A stretch of 64,000 nucleotides of DNA from Sthenelais limicola (Eukaryota; Annelida; Polychaeta; Phyllodocida; Sigalionidae), in assembly GCA_942159475.1 (NCBI GenBank), contig OW804096.1:107730194-107794193 (forward strand). The letters are read 5' to 3'. The notes beneath the pieces were generated by a model. That model saw nothing but the letters and a program-made list of their open reading frames with translations, did not search any database and had not been told where the DNA came from. Below are positions 14,115 through 25,026 of this stretch, piece by piece (the stretch's first letter is position 1; each line of letters starts with the position of its first letter). Position numbers and translations under genes: made by a program.

Positions 14115-14510
14115 TCATATGTCTACCGGTGTCCATATTTCCCCTAGGTCAGGATCTATTAAAAATGTTTTGATGAAGGAGGAGGAAAACAACTCTGTGT
14201 TTAAGTATAGGGATTGTGTGTGTGCGGCATATGTGGGTGGAGGACGAACTCTGATGGCGGTGTCAGGCCCTTCAATGGGCGCACTATGGATGTGTGTGAC
14301 AGTTATGATTGAGGGTCTAGCATATCCCGGGGTGCGCAATGTTAAGCCTTTGGGGCATCCTTCGCAAAAGTACTGGAGGAGCACTGGGTGTCCCACATTA
14401 TTATCATTCCAGATTTTCCCTTCGTATACCACGCAGTATTGCATCCTCTCCGCTACCATCGGACCGGGGCATGGCCGGCGAGAGAAGGTAAGGAGTTGGA
14501 CTTGCCATCG
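14115..14510 (-). pseudogene. C-type-lectin-like domain fragment, probably degraded
   Basis: Read on the - strand, the frame is open from an in-frame stop at 14511-14513 down to the stop at 14115. From the first methionine (14459), residues 8-16 are YCVVYEGKI, residues 17-19 are WND, and YFCE lies at residues 30-33. In C-type lectin domains the third-from-last conserved block has Cys exactly eight residues before WND, a Cys five residues after that Trp, and a final F/Y-x-C-E; spacing and residues agree except that the post-WND Cys is Val here (residue 22). A GP just upstream may be a remnant of the W-x-x-G-x-P-N segment, but the Trp there reads as Arg. After the last cysteine the frame runs about 80 residues further with no lectin feature. 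The missing Cys, lost Trp and odd tail suggest a decayed copy. The opposite strand has a consensus-like donor at 14488, so the coding strand is not certain. Confidence 0.28.
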
Positions 14511-14513
14511 TTA

Positions 14514-17429
14514 TACCTAGCCACTTTCACGGCGAGGGTGCTATAAATATAAATTAGATGTGATTCACCGACAGGTATTCCATCCTAATGCCCCCTCCTT
14601 ACATCAATAAAGCAACGCCAATAGCCCCGGTATTCCCCGGAGCTTCGGTCTAATCGAGGGCCAATCCCCCCTTGATCCGGTCGAATGGTCGCGAATAGCA
14701 GTGTCTTTCCTAGTCACACCATACCAGCCCCAAGACACCTAATCAAGCACCGTATCACCACTAGTCTCTAACTTAGCCTTGCACTGACATGCATGAAACA
14801 AGAAGGAGGATGAGAGAGGGGCCACGGGGAGAAATGCAAATAGCCACCGTTACCTGGTAGGTAATATAGCCGGCGCTGCTTTTGATCTCACAGGTACGTT
14901 CTATTGGGTAATGAAGTGCTATTGGTTTATAGACGGTCCATAGTAAGCCTACCCTTTCTCAGGTCAAGTGTCACGTATATAACCTCGCATGACCTGACAT
15001 TATACCAAAGGAGGACACCTTTATCCCTGGCAGATTATTAATCTCTATTAACCTGTACTAAACAGCCGTTATTATATTTGGCCTACATAATTATTATCCC
15101 TTTAGTCTCTACCTTGAAAGGCCCAGTGACTATAAACACTTTAGGCACAGACTAAAAATATTAATAAACTCTATTTCTCGATATCATTCATTACTCTCTC
15201 TCCATACACAGGTACCAAATATATATATATATATAACCTCTATTTCTGGCCAGCTGGTGCACCAATGGTGTCACACCTTTATCAAACATTGTGCCTCCAG
15301 CTCCTTACCATATCCCAAGATTTATGGATTTATTTTATCAAGGGTCAAAGCATTCTGGAGGAGCTTTAAGAGTATACATCTAATTTTGAGACTTGTGTTG
15401 GATGCAGACTGATGAGTATCAGGTTGCTACCGCTCTTATTACCAGCGCATATGGAGAGAGAACATGATCAATGGAATCAGTAGGTACGCAACAAGACCTC
15501 TCTCCCTAGTTCTGCTATACACACTCACCTGTACCTTGGCAAACCTTATATGTAAGCATATTATACCTATATTACTATACAAATTTCAAAGGAAACTCTA
15601 AGTTCAAACTCATATATTATGTCTCCACGTACGCCATATAGTTTGGTCAATATTTCAAAGATTTACTCCACATCATTCTCGTCTTCAGAGGATTAAGCTA
15701 AGATACGTACTTCGAAAAGAATACAAATGGTGGAAATGAATAGATGAAGGTCTTCACACATGAATTGAGACAGAACAAACACGTTTGATTCATACATTAT
15801 ATTCACCCGAAAAAGGATGACTCATAGTGTTTTCAGAAAAATGAAGATAATAAAAGTAATGTTCAGATATAATATATATGATATCTAATATCTAATATAT
15901 ATTAGGCCTATATATATATACTTATATGGAAGAACATGTTATGTTCTTTCCCATGGGCTAGATATTGATAATAGGTAGATACTCTGCGCCATAGAACACT
16001 AGCCTTGAATATACTGCCACAAATATCGTCTCTTCCAAGACATTTGACGTAAGGCAGATAGTCGTGTACCTCAATACAGAATTCTACTTACCACTTCTTT
16101 TTAAACATGCATGTTGGAGATGAGATCGTTACACAGGTAACCGCCATGGATAACATCTGATGTTACGGCGGGCAAAGAAAAAAATCATTGTAAATTTGTT
16201 GTAATTTTTCCATATCCCCAACCCCTCTATCGGTTTGGATCGTTGTGAGTTAGTAATTGGATCCCTCTCCCCTTTCCCCTGTTTAATCTGACTTCAAACA
16301 CAGATGGGGAAGGCGAGGTCAGAAAAGACAATAAAAATGATAAAACATTTTCGCTGACTGATTTTCCGAGCCTTCCCAAAGAGCGCTCCAACAGACGGAC
16401 CATGGAATTCAATTAAAAAGGCAGTATCGCTTTTTATATATGCAATACCCAAGAGGCAAGAGAATGTGATTATATCTCTCCTCCCATCAAGTAAGATAAA
16501 ACATCATCAAGATATACCGCAGATGGTCCCATCTAATTCATGAATACTCCAACCATGCGTTTTTCTTTGTTGTTTTGCCACGCTCTGCAGAAAACCGTGT
16601 TAGGCTTGAACATAAGCTCTGGTGAAGCGGGGAAGGGATTAAATCTTATATACGGTAATGAATAACCTTGCCCTGGCTAAGAGATCTACCGACATGATTA
16701 ATCATATTTTAGATATGTTTTACTCTACTGGATTAGTATTCCTTCGGGTATCATATTGCGCCGAACTACCTAATATAATTGGGATATATTTATATACTTA
16801 GGGATAAGTAGTGTCAGGAAAGACACATTGGACTCATATGCTAATAAGTCTCTATTACCTACAGTATAAAGCTACATACCTTTTTCACTACTCATTCAAA
16901 AATAATTAGGGCCGTTTATAACTTTCCACATTGATTGATCTTCTAAGGTCTAAACTTCAGAGCATAGCCAAATATCAGAAAAGCAAGACGGCAAAGATTA
17001 AAGACAGAAAGTAATGAACATACATTGCTTTAACCATAAGAATGTATATGTACGAGGTCCAGTATTTGCACTCTTCAACTGACGCCGTTCTTCACATATG
17101 TCGGCGGCACTCTGTCAAAGTCAAGAGATGTTTAGGAGTTTGGGAGGGCAACCCCGATGATGCTTGACCTCTCGATCTTTTTCTGTTGAACACACAGGAG
17201 ACTCTTTCTGACGGGCCTCCTGCCATGTTTCTCTTTGCTCTAGCGAGCTTACCCACGTGACTCGAGTGGCCTTGACCTCTCCTCGTCGCAAGGCATCATG
17301 GGTCGGCGGGATCAATGCTTTTCAAGGTGATAGTAGTAGAACGTGCGGAGGGCCCTGATGAGACTATGAAAGTTACTGTGACACATGCGTGTGGGTACAG
17401 CCGGTAAGATGGTTCTGGGGATGGACTGC
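14514..17429. other. Non-coding, possible intron
   Basis: No gene is seen. A GC-richer part at 14570-14780 contains CCCCGG repeats without an open frame. An AT-rich palindromic stretch at 15870-15925 includes TAGGCCTA (15903-15910). The TTA target duplication of the inserted element ends at 17432. Confidence 0.45.
15219..15234. repeat. (AT)n microsatellite
   Basis: About eight AT units. Similar short AT runs occur near 28383-28397, 46459-46472, 51090-51105 and 61728-61742; they are low-information sequence. Confidence 0.85.
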
Positions 17430-17432
17430 TTA

Positions 17433-17457
17433 AACCCCGCACACAGGGCCGATTAAA
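17433..17457 (+). repeat. Left terminal inverted repeat of the 867-bp element
   Basis: Sequence AACCCCGCACACAGGGCCGA and following T residues; pairs with the right end at 18274-18299 apart from a 2-base AC difference. The TTA immediately outside matches the TTA outside the right end. Confidence 0.82.
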
Positions 17458-18273
17458 AAATGGCCCGATTTGGGGTGTACCGACCAATCGGGGCTGAAAT
17501 CCCAGCAATATTACATGAAATCGGGCATATTTGAGCCGATTTGAGTCCCGATTTCTCCCCAAAATGAAATCGGCTGTACTTGGCATAACCAATTTGGAGG
17601 CCGATTCTATAAGCCTGTAAGGTAAACAAAAAATGAAAACATTTTCTGCTTCCCGGATGGGAAATACTTTTGTAACTTTTCTTCTAGTATGAATATTTTT
17701 ACAAACTAAAAACTGTTATCGATACCTACCACGTGCAAAATAGCTCAAATCATTACATGCATATTATTTATTTCTAATTCATATCATCATTTATGAACAA
17801 ATATGCACCAATCTTTGGTGTCCTTATCATCAGAGATCTAGTCACAGATTCTATCAAGTGAGCACTAAAAAAGTGAAAAAATTGTTTTGATACTTCAGAA
17901 ATTAATGAAGTTATAGCTTTTCAAAATTACCTGCCAGGTAGAACTGCTAACATTTTGGGACAAATCGGGAGGGTTTGTCACGATGATTCATCATAATGAA
18001 TTATCGGGAGAGCACTCCCAATTTATCGAGAAGGCTCCGCGACTAATCGGGACTAGACCCACCCATAGGATTCTGCAAAACGAAATCCTATGTCCTGAAA
18101 TCGGGTCTGGAATCGGCCATGTGTGGGAAGAAATTTGCCAAATCGGGTGGTAAAAAGTAACCCGATTAACCCCCGACTATCCTAGACAGACACACACATC
18201 CCCGATTTAAGAAAGAATAATATTAGGATTTGAAATGAAATCCTGGGATTGATTGGGAGCCCAAATCGGGCTT

Positions 18274-18299
18274 CAAATCGGCCCTGTGTGTGCGGGGTT
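18274..18299 (-). repeat. Right terminal inverted repeat of the 867-bp element
   Basis: Reverse complement of the left end, with GTGTGTG where the left has the complement of CACAC. A degenerate internal copy of this end (GGAATCGGCCATGTGTGGG, near 18109-18127) shows that the terminal module was partly duplicated inside the element. Confidence 0.82.
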
Positions 18300-18302
18300 T
18301 TA

Positions 18303-19373
18303 GAATAGTCAGGAGAAATTAACGATGATAGCACAGTCAGCAGTTACCGTAGATCTTTATCATCAGGAACAGAGCATCTCACTACTCTCGTGCTGGGATC
18401 GCAAGTGTGAAACATAGGATCTGCTTGAGAAAGAAGACAGTTGGGCAGTCTTTCTTCAACTGGGAACAAGACAGCAGAAGAAAAGAAAGGGCAATTGCCT
18501 TCTGAAATCTGAGATCAATGACTTAAGGACATCCAAGACAAGGCAACTTTGTATCTTTCACCACAAATGCCCGAACCAAGGGCATATTGCAGAGGCATTG
18601 ATACTTTCGTTAAACGTATGACATTAATCATGCACATGTATGTATCACATTCTGTGATATATGTGTCCCCCATTTTGGTATAAGATTAGCATCTTCTGTC
18701 AAGTTCTGATATTGTAATGAGGTGTATATATGTGGCTTATACCAATCTTTAAAATATGTATGATGTATCTAAATTACAATTAATAAATCAAGTTTTATAT
18801 CAGGAAAATTGCCATAACCCTAGCGAAGCGTGCAGGGATTATTACTATAGTCAGTTCCCTACATATTTAGAAGGAGTGAATGGCCGCGATTGACCTAAAT
18901 TTAGTACAATCTCGTCCCTGTTGTCACAGGCGAGTGGTTCATTATTAGCCTATTAAACAGGAATTAAGGCACAAAGTGTCCTCGGTACAGGTTTCAAGAG
19001 AGTAACAAGGGTTTATTTTGATTTCGATCATTTCCGTTTTATCTACAACAAATTACCCTGTCTCCCTACATGTCCGTATCGGACCTATCGCGGGGCATTG
19101 GCTCGTGAAAGTGGATGTGGTCCCGCGTCTATGTGAGGGCAATGCTCAATTATGGGATTGTCTGGGCCCCAGGATGGGTCCTAACTGTCTATCGGAAAAC
19201 AGCTCATGGTAACTAATCGTAAGGGACAAGGTGAAGAAAAATAGAGAGAAAAATAGATGGATAGATAGAGAGAAGAAAGAGGAAAGAAAGGAGGAGGAAG
19301 GAGTGTGGGGATAAAGATATGCAAATATATATGTTCTGGGAAGAGGAGGTGTGAATTACCTTGCATATCTTCG
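18303..19373. other. Non-coding flank of the transposon
   Basis: No exon is recognised. It contains the polypurine tract listed separately. The right-hand TTA duplication is at 18300-18302. Confidence 0.45.
19231..19310 (+). repeat. Polypurine-rich tract
   Basis: About 80 bp of GA-rich sequence (AGAGAGAA, GGATAGATAGAG, AAGAAAGAGGAAAG, GGAGGAGGAAGGAG) with only scattered T. Read on the - strand it is a long pyrimidine tract just beyond the proline-rich frame at 19374, so it could serve as a splicing tract or may simply be low-complexity DNA with triplex potential. Confidence 0.7.
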
Positions 19374-19581
19374 CTAGATGATTACTTGGCGTTTGCCAAC
19401 ATTATCTGTTGGGGATGTTATGGTATCCGTTGATGTGCGAGGCCCAGCCAAGTGGTGACACGATGGAAGTTGAGGAGCAGTACGAGGGGCTGAATAGTTT
19501 GGAGGAGACCGGGGTCGTGGTTTAAGTGGAAGTACTTGTGTTGGTGGTGGTGTAAGAGGCATAAAGGAGAGGCATTGGTCC
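19374..19581 (-). CDS. Possible terminal exon, proline-rich tail
   Basis: A - strand frame ending at TAG (19374) encodes a proline-rich stretch: MPLTPPPTQVLPLKPRPRSP from 19562, then repeated P, S, R and T residues, ending TDNVGKRQVII. PxxP and RxxPxxP-like spacings that could serve SH3-type partners are present, and the last residues KRQVII could in principle be a PDZ-type C-terminus. The upstream limit is not settled: an AG at 19583-19582 would start the exon at 19581 in phase 2, but its pyrimidine tract is poor, and an ATG at 19562 is also possible. It lies about 560 bp beyond the other proline/serine-rich tail on the same strand, so the two could be alternative last exons of one - strand gene. 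No function is assigned. Confidence 0.22.
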
Positions 19582-20143
19582 CTACTCCTCCACGTGAGAA
19601 CTCACCGACTCATTGCGTTGCGCGAGAGGAATTCGGTGCCATTGTTTTCCAACCTTAATTTTAGTTCAGATACACTCGGAGGTTTTCATAAAAAATAATA
19701 ATAAAGACAATAGGCATGTGGTCTTTGGTGAGTAACAGATAAAAGCAAAACAACACCCACTATAAGGTCATAATCACCTATATTCATATTATAGCTTCGA
19801 TTATCTATATAGGGAGAGACTCTCGAAATTCCCTTCTATATATCTATTATATTTATGACATACATTCTGTTAACCAATCAGGATATCCATTTTTAGCGAA
19901 GGGATCCCATTTCCGAATATGTCATTCTAAAAAATATCCGTTTCGCTCTAGGACCCGTCACTCTAACCACCACCAACAGGAACCACCCTCTCCGCTACTT
20001 AGACACAACCTTCTCATTCTCCATGTTTCGGAATCTCCATAAAACTTGTTACATTTGAATATGTATTGATTAGGGACCCTGCCGTGAGGTCCCTTGTGGC
20101 AGCCCCCTCCAGCACTGACTGGCCAAATTGGACCTAATTGAGA

Positions 20144-20327
20144 TCAATAAGGGATAGGTGAATGAGCATGTGTCAAGGGTCCTCCTGGCGAAACCACCGG
20201 AGTAGGAGGAGTAGCGAGAGACGTAGAAGTAGATCCCATATTCACTATACCATCATCACCATCCGGGGAACAAATCCCTGACCCATGATTACCACTGTGC
20301 CTATCTCTCACTCGTGTCGCTTTTGCT
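20144..20327 (-). CDS. Possible terminal exon, disordered Gly/Ser/Thr/Pro-rich tail
   Basis: On the - strand an AG at 20329-20328 (sequence CATATTAAG, weak pyrimidine tract) precedes a frame open to TGA at 20144. After a basic start (AKATRVRDRHSG) the composition is strikingly biased to Gly, Ser, Thr, Pro and Asp: CSPDGDDG, then MGSTSTSLATPPTPVVSPGG and a His/Pro-rich finish ending SPIPY. This looks like an intrinsically disordered C-terminal tail, for example of a receptor or adaptor, rather than a random frame. There are no cysteine pairs or membrane segments. It lies about 90 bp beyond the MAM-like frame on the same strand. The weak acceptor and lack of homology keep confidence low. Confidence 0.25.
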
Positions 20328-20416
20328 CTTAATATGCATATATGTACATGATAGTAAAACATGAGCATAATTCATGATATTATGATACCTTGTGTTATTT
20401 ATAGAAAACCACACAA

Positions 20417-20689
20417 TTAAAGTATTACTAAGCTATAGATATTCAGGGATGAAAGGCGGTTGGATATGTGTGGTATTAAGAGGTAAACTCTACTGAATAG
20501 AAAAATGAATGTCGATATGTGCCACTCAATTGGTTTCTGTGATGATGTCCCTACCCAATCCTCCATACTGCTTTCAAAGAAGCAGTTTTCTGAATTTATC
20601 ACCGCCGGACTAATACATGTTATCTGTAGAGGTTCTTGGTATACATAATGGGGAAGAGAGTCCTGCCATATCTTTTCACTGGTGTCCAA
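20417..20689 (-). CDS. Exon-like frame with a MAM-domain-like start
   Basis: This - strand frame has no ATG at its upper end (a stop lies immediately before 20689), so if coding it must begin at a splice site inside, for example after CTCTACAG near residue 22. Numbering from 20689, residues 35-45 read NCFFESSMEDW and a second Trp is at residue 56 (IEW). MAM domains, which are adhesive modules of cell-surface receptors and secreted proteases, commonly open with C-x-F-E, then a Trp six or seven residues on, then a second Trp in a D/E-x-W-like context. The second early Cys typical of many MAM domains (C-x-W) is missing here. The frame then becomes hydrophobic and ends at 20417, so the rest of a MAM domain would need further exons. 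The resemblance is short and could be accidental. The neighbouring - strand frames at 20144 and 19374 may belong to the same gene. Confidence 0.22.
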   Translation of the reverse strand: MDTSEKIWQDSLPHYVYQEPLQITCISPAVINSENCFFESSMEDWVGTSSQKPIEWHISTFIFLFSRVYLLIPHISNRLSSLNIYSLVIL

Positions 20690-22839
20690 TTATATGCTTC
20701 TAAGCATCGCAGATCACACCAGTATTATCTCTAGGCCCTGTTAAGAAGCTGCCTTCGGTGTAAATCGTTCCCCTTGACAATACCCTTTAACTTGCAAGAA
20801 CATGCACTAGGAGCCATGAGTCCAAGTAGCGCTTTTTGCATACAACTCTAGCACTGCCGTTATTTAAATGTCTGTACATCGTGAACAAGTATCGATTTCA
20901 TGTATACAATGGGCAATCTCGGCTCTTTAGCGTATGGATAAGGCTGTAAATTACCATCAACCTGAATGAGATATCAATAATGGTGCTTTCACCAAAAAGT
21001 AAAATATATAGGCCTCCAGTGGGCTGATAAAACGCAGTCTTAATCGATCATTATCATATCAACAGCAGCGTTCGGTTTTATTTAATTGAATTATATGCCC
21101 TGGTAAAACTGAATTTACGACGATAGAAACGTCTATTTTCATCGTCCTAGTTGATATAAGCGAATACAAGCTAGGCAATTAACTTACAATTGACTCGTCC
21201 TTAAGTACGAAACCATTGAATCTGGATATTCTTTGGCTTAATAGAATTCTGTCTGCCGTTTGTCGTCTCTACTCCCTGCTAGATTTTAGCACATTACTGC
21301 CGGTATGTACACACCGAATCTTGCTCTCAACAATTCATTTACAATTCAGTTGTTTCCAAATATAAATCACCCGAATCTGTTTGCTGGGCATAAAATGAAC
21401 TTTTTATATACTACTTACGTTAATCCCACGATCGGCTATCTCGAGTGTGATGGAGTTAATGATGCACTCCGCGATATTCATATAAGAAACCTGGCAATAG
21501 AATAGCCTATAGCGCCTATAAAAGTCTTTTCTGCTAGAGAAGATGGGACAAAATGGCTGAGAAAGAGATGGGAACGGAGAAGGTCCTAGTTAAAGCTCCA
21601 GGAATATGGTCCCTGCATTTTTTCGAAAAAGGGACACGCATATAATTTCTTTAGGTATTTGGAGATGTGTATTTTGTGTTGGTATTGTGTGGGAAATGGA
21701 AAAAGACAACATGAGGATAAGGAAAGAAGGGAAAGGGCAGCGAGGAGATTTAGGTAGGATATGGGCTAGGGGTGAAAAAGATGAGTAAAAAGAGAGCAAA
21801 TGCCTTGAGCGTCAGCTTGCGAAACTGCATGTATGGATAAGCGCGATTTGGAACCACTTGTCGCCCTGTAATTGCTGCAGTATACGCTGATTGCGTTCCC
21901 CTTAGTCTGTTGAATTGCCAGCCCTAATCACGTCTCCTGCAGCTCCTTGTCATGTAATACGACTGCAATTAAGGAAATGAGAGATTATACTGACGCTTTT
22001 ATACCATGGTCAATACAGCGATTACTATGATTTGGTGGACAAGTTAGCTCCAAATCATCACATCCTCTGCCATATGTATAATCATGAGGCGACATGAAAG
22101 ACCTGGCATGTGCTTCCGATGGATTTACTGTGGCAATCATTCCCAAAACATTCCTATATCCATTTAATTTTTATAAGCCCACTTATCCTTGGACATTAGT
22201 GGATGATGATATTCATTTTCTGGGAAATAACCTGCCAAATATCTGGGGACTGGTTGTACGGTAAATGTATGGTAATAGCTCCAACCTCATCTACACTATA
22301 CACAATCGTGCATTTGAGGAAAGGTTTTAGCCTGATAAAATTTTACTGCAAGCGAATACGATATGTATGGCAACTCTGCCGTCAAGTCACTGACCATGAA
22401 AAAGAAGCTTAATACGGCAATTATATACGATGATAATGGTGTAAAGGTCCATGATGGTTTAATATAATTGACCCACGAATCACCGCAAACGACTAGCAGT
22501 GGTAATATCATAAATGACACATACATCTCAAATAGATGTGGATTAGGTTTAATTCCCGAGCGATTCAATCTATGTATGATAGAAATAATCATAAAGATGA
22601 TGGACACGGAAGTTTTCCCCGGTGCAATAATGTATAGACTGCATTATTAATATAAAACTATTATAGGATTATTACATGTAGGTCACCGCTATCAAAACAT
22701 GATTACATGAAGCAATAAGCAGGACAATTCCTCCCATTAATGTAATGGTATTCATCCATACAATGTGGTATTGTAATATTCCCCAGAGATAAAGTTCATG
22801 TGGATACATAGTCTTATATTCATATAGCGCACTACTGAC
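20690..22839. other. No gene supported
   Basis: Several frames of 60-100 codons lie on both strands at 21.3-22.6 kb, some hydrophobic, but none has a recognised motif or paired splice signals. TAGGCCT occurs at 21009. Confidence 0.4.
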
Positions 22840-22945
22840 CCAATGTAAGTGTGTCTGAGCTTTTTTCAACATGGTACCCCGATCAGGGAGAAAAACGGTG
22901 TAATTGGACGAGCGTACTCTAGCTTTTGCAGTCTCACAGTCGATG
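22840..22945 (-). CDS. Exon-like block with a strong acceptor, unrecognised product
   Basis: On the - strand a good pyrimidine tract and acceptor (CTTCCTTTCCCTTTGTAG, AG at 22947-22946) are followed by an open frame beginning IDCETAKARVRSSNYTVFLP, with one Cys and one N-glycosylation site (NYT). A donor-like TTGG|GTCAGT ends the block at 22840, giving 106 bp, phase 2 to phase 0; reading through would stay open into a hydrophobic region. A second exon-like block with a fair acceptor lies just upstream on the same strand at 23196-23054 (starting in phase 1, with three cysteines and an NHT site), but its donor, GTTATT, is poor. The two blocks are about 110 bp apart, short for an intron in such DNA but not impossible. 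I do not recognise a domain in either. Confidence 0.18.
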
Positions 22946-23275
22946 CTACAAAGGGAAAGGAAGATCATAAGGATGGAGCGAAGAGGAGAGACTATGACTG
23001 GTGAATTTCAATAAAAATAATAAGAAGGTGCAAAATGGATATAAGAAAATAACCAAAAGTAGATCGGCACATGGCTCCTTGAGAGGATCCATTGTGCTGG
23101 AACATAGCTGCTCAACATCATGAGCAAAGTTTCTGAGATATGTATGATTATGCCTTGCACCACAATATAAAAATTTACGAGAGTGTTTCATACCAGCTAG
23201 AGTAAGTGGATGTGTTTATTTTTATACCTAGCGACCCGGCACTGGAAAACTAGCGAAAGAGGCTTGAAAAAAGAC

Positions 23276-23417
23276 AACACCAAGCACAATGTTCATTGAA
23301 ACCAAAGCATTTGCCACACATGCCTATTGGATTTATTTACTCGCAAAACACCAAGCACAATATTCATTGAAACCAAAGCATTCGCCACACATGCCTATTG
23401 GATTTATTTACTCGCAA
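23276..23417 (+). repeat. Tandem duplication, 71-bp period
   Basis: Units 23276-23346 and 23347-23417 start AACACCAAGCACAAT and end ATTTATTTACTCGCAAA, with only two or three differences. Because 71 is not a multiple of three, a frame running through both copies reads them in different phases, so a repeated protein is not implied. Confidence 0.95.
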
Positions 23418-24128
23418 ACAGCACGAGCCGACCTCTTCAGATCCCCGATCCCTGAACTACCGCACCAGCCACGACCGATTACCGAAATTTGTTTACTTTC
23501 CAAATCACAGAGAAAACTCATTTTCAGCCAATGTGATGGCTTTATAGGAATCCGCACGCCACATGTGCGTTTCACCCTGCAAATTAAAGCCGGGCAGCAA
23601 TAAAATGGGGCCTATCTCTTGTCTATGCAATTCAAATCAAGTCATTTCTTTTCATGGGCCTGGGAAAGTTTTGGTGGAGGTAGAAGTGGCGGACATTTAA
23701 GCAGCCCTCTGATGAAGCTTCCCTTAAAATAGAAAGATGAATAATATGAGGGACCTCCAGGCAAGTGGAGGAGCATTTGTGTTATGCAATTATGGATTAA
23801 ATCAGGTTTCTAACAATCATACAAAAAGCTGTGAAGCCAATATTTCGTTGGAAACAAACCCCTTTGAAGTGCCTGTTGGATACCTTTACCTGCGATGTGG
23901 GAGGGTTTAATTGGTTATTTCTTAATTAGTGCAGGTTGAGCAAGTCATGTAGGAATAAAACCAATCCTAACATGACCAACGTTCTGTTCACAGTTTCATT
24001 TGATTTAAGTGCACAGCAATTGAAAAACGTCTGCGTTGTTTAGGGTGTTGTATCAGATATGAATCTGTCAAAGCTGCCATCACTTGCCATGAAAATAGTG
24101 CAGCAGGCAACATCTATCATTAATTATA

Positions 24129-24176
24129 ATGGGACGGTGATATATCGAATCAAATGCTGCCACTGTACCGTCCCAT
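24129..24176. repeat. Stem-loop with a perfect 10-bp stem
   Basis: ATGGGACGGT (24129-24138) pairs exactly with ACCGTCCCAT (24167-24176) across a 28-base loop. A GC-rich stem like this is unusual in the surrounding AT-rich DNA. No function can be assigned. Confidence 0.7.
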
Positions 24177-25014
24177 CCACAGAGGCAAGGATAAGAGATA
24201 ATTAGAATGTTGCATGATATAAATACATCCGACTTGCTAAATGAAACCACTTTAGCACTGGGTAAAGAAAGAGTAAAGGATAACTGTTATAGTAGGGAGG
24301 AAAGTTTATGTTGGGATACAAAAACTTGTGCCATCCCTCATCTCTGACCTGGGGAATCTCAGTTGTTTATGTTATGGCGTGTCCCCCGTGTGATGCCTGT
24401 CGATAGCATTGATTTCGTCCGGCAAAGATACACTCGATCACATTTTGCATTTTGTTGTATAAACATCGTTTGAGAGGATCAATTGCTTTCTTGTACAAAG
24501 AAAGCGACACCAAGTATGGATCTAGGATCAATCCAGAAATGTTCTAGTCGCCCCACATCTAAGAATCACAAACGTTAATTCCCATCGCTTCTAGCACATA
24601 GCTACTATACTACTACCATTTGAAGTCCTGTCCTCCCCATGAATATTTCATTTTTTTCTCCACGCCAGAGAACTTAGTATATAATAAGAGGATGCTCGGC
24701 ATAGGCTCAGCCATCCCATGAATCAAATAGCATCGCCATTAGCAATGATGAAACCTAGTTCACAAGAAAAGGGCTACACATGGATACTTGCACTGGGGCT
24801 AACAATTTAAGGAAAGCAGATGCAACCGATCGCGGATATGCATCAAACGAATGACTTTGCTAATCCTATAGCTGGAGCAAGACATCCCTTAAAAGTCAGT
24901 GCTTAAGATGTCAGAATAGAAGGATATGCACCAATCTTATCAATATAGTTATCTCAGATAGTATTCTTTCATATTTATTGATTCCCGATACCAATTATTT
25001 AAATCAAGTAATAT

Positions 25015-25026
25015 AGGTCAAGGTCA
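25015..25026 (+). promoter_or_regulatory. Nuclear-receptor direct repeat (AGGTCA x 2, no spacer)
   Basis: Two adjacent AGGTCA half-sites also create TCAAGGTCA, the extended half-site of ERR/SF-1/FTZ-F1-type receptors; DR0 itself is bound by GCNF-type receptors. No gene is nearby to connect it with. Confidence 0.25.

Larger units (their letters stand above)
17433..18299. mobile_element. Non-autonomous DNA transposon (MITE-like) with TIRs and TTA target duplication
   Basis: The left end (AACCCCGCACACAGGGCCGA from 17433) and the right end (TCGGCCCTGTGTGTGCGGGG, ending at 18297, plus TT to 18299) are inverted copies, differing by one extra AC on the right. Both are flanked directly by TTA (17430-17432 and 18300-18302), a 3-bp target duplication. 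A weaker inverted similarity continues inward through CCCGATTTGGG/CCCAAATCGGG, so the full terminal repeat is roughly 50-60 bp and imperfect. The element is 867 bp and has no plausible transposase frame, so it must depend on an enzyme encoded elsewhere. TTA duplications are characteristic of PIF/Harbinger-type (Tourist-like) elements, which is the likeliest affiliation; the terminal AACCCCGC does not settle the superfamily. Both flanking thirds are full of AATCGG/CCGATT motifs, while the middle (about 17630-17950) is AT-rich. Confidence 0.82.

Noticed and set aside
14148..14487. + strand exon between the acceptor CATATTTCCCCTAG and the donor AAG|GTAAGG.
   Set aside because: It is open and has good splice sites, but the translation shows no domain, its phase 2 entry does not fit the exon at 13020, and the opposite strand gives the more meaningful lectin-like reading. 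Kept as an alternative only.
23289..23603. 104-codon frame across the 71-bp tandem duplication.
   Set aside because: The two copies are read in different phases, so the frame is a by-product of the duplication and not a protein repeat.
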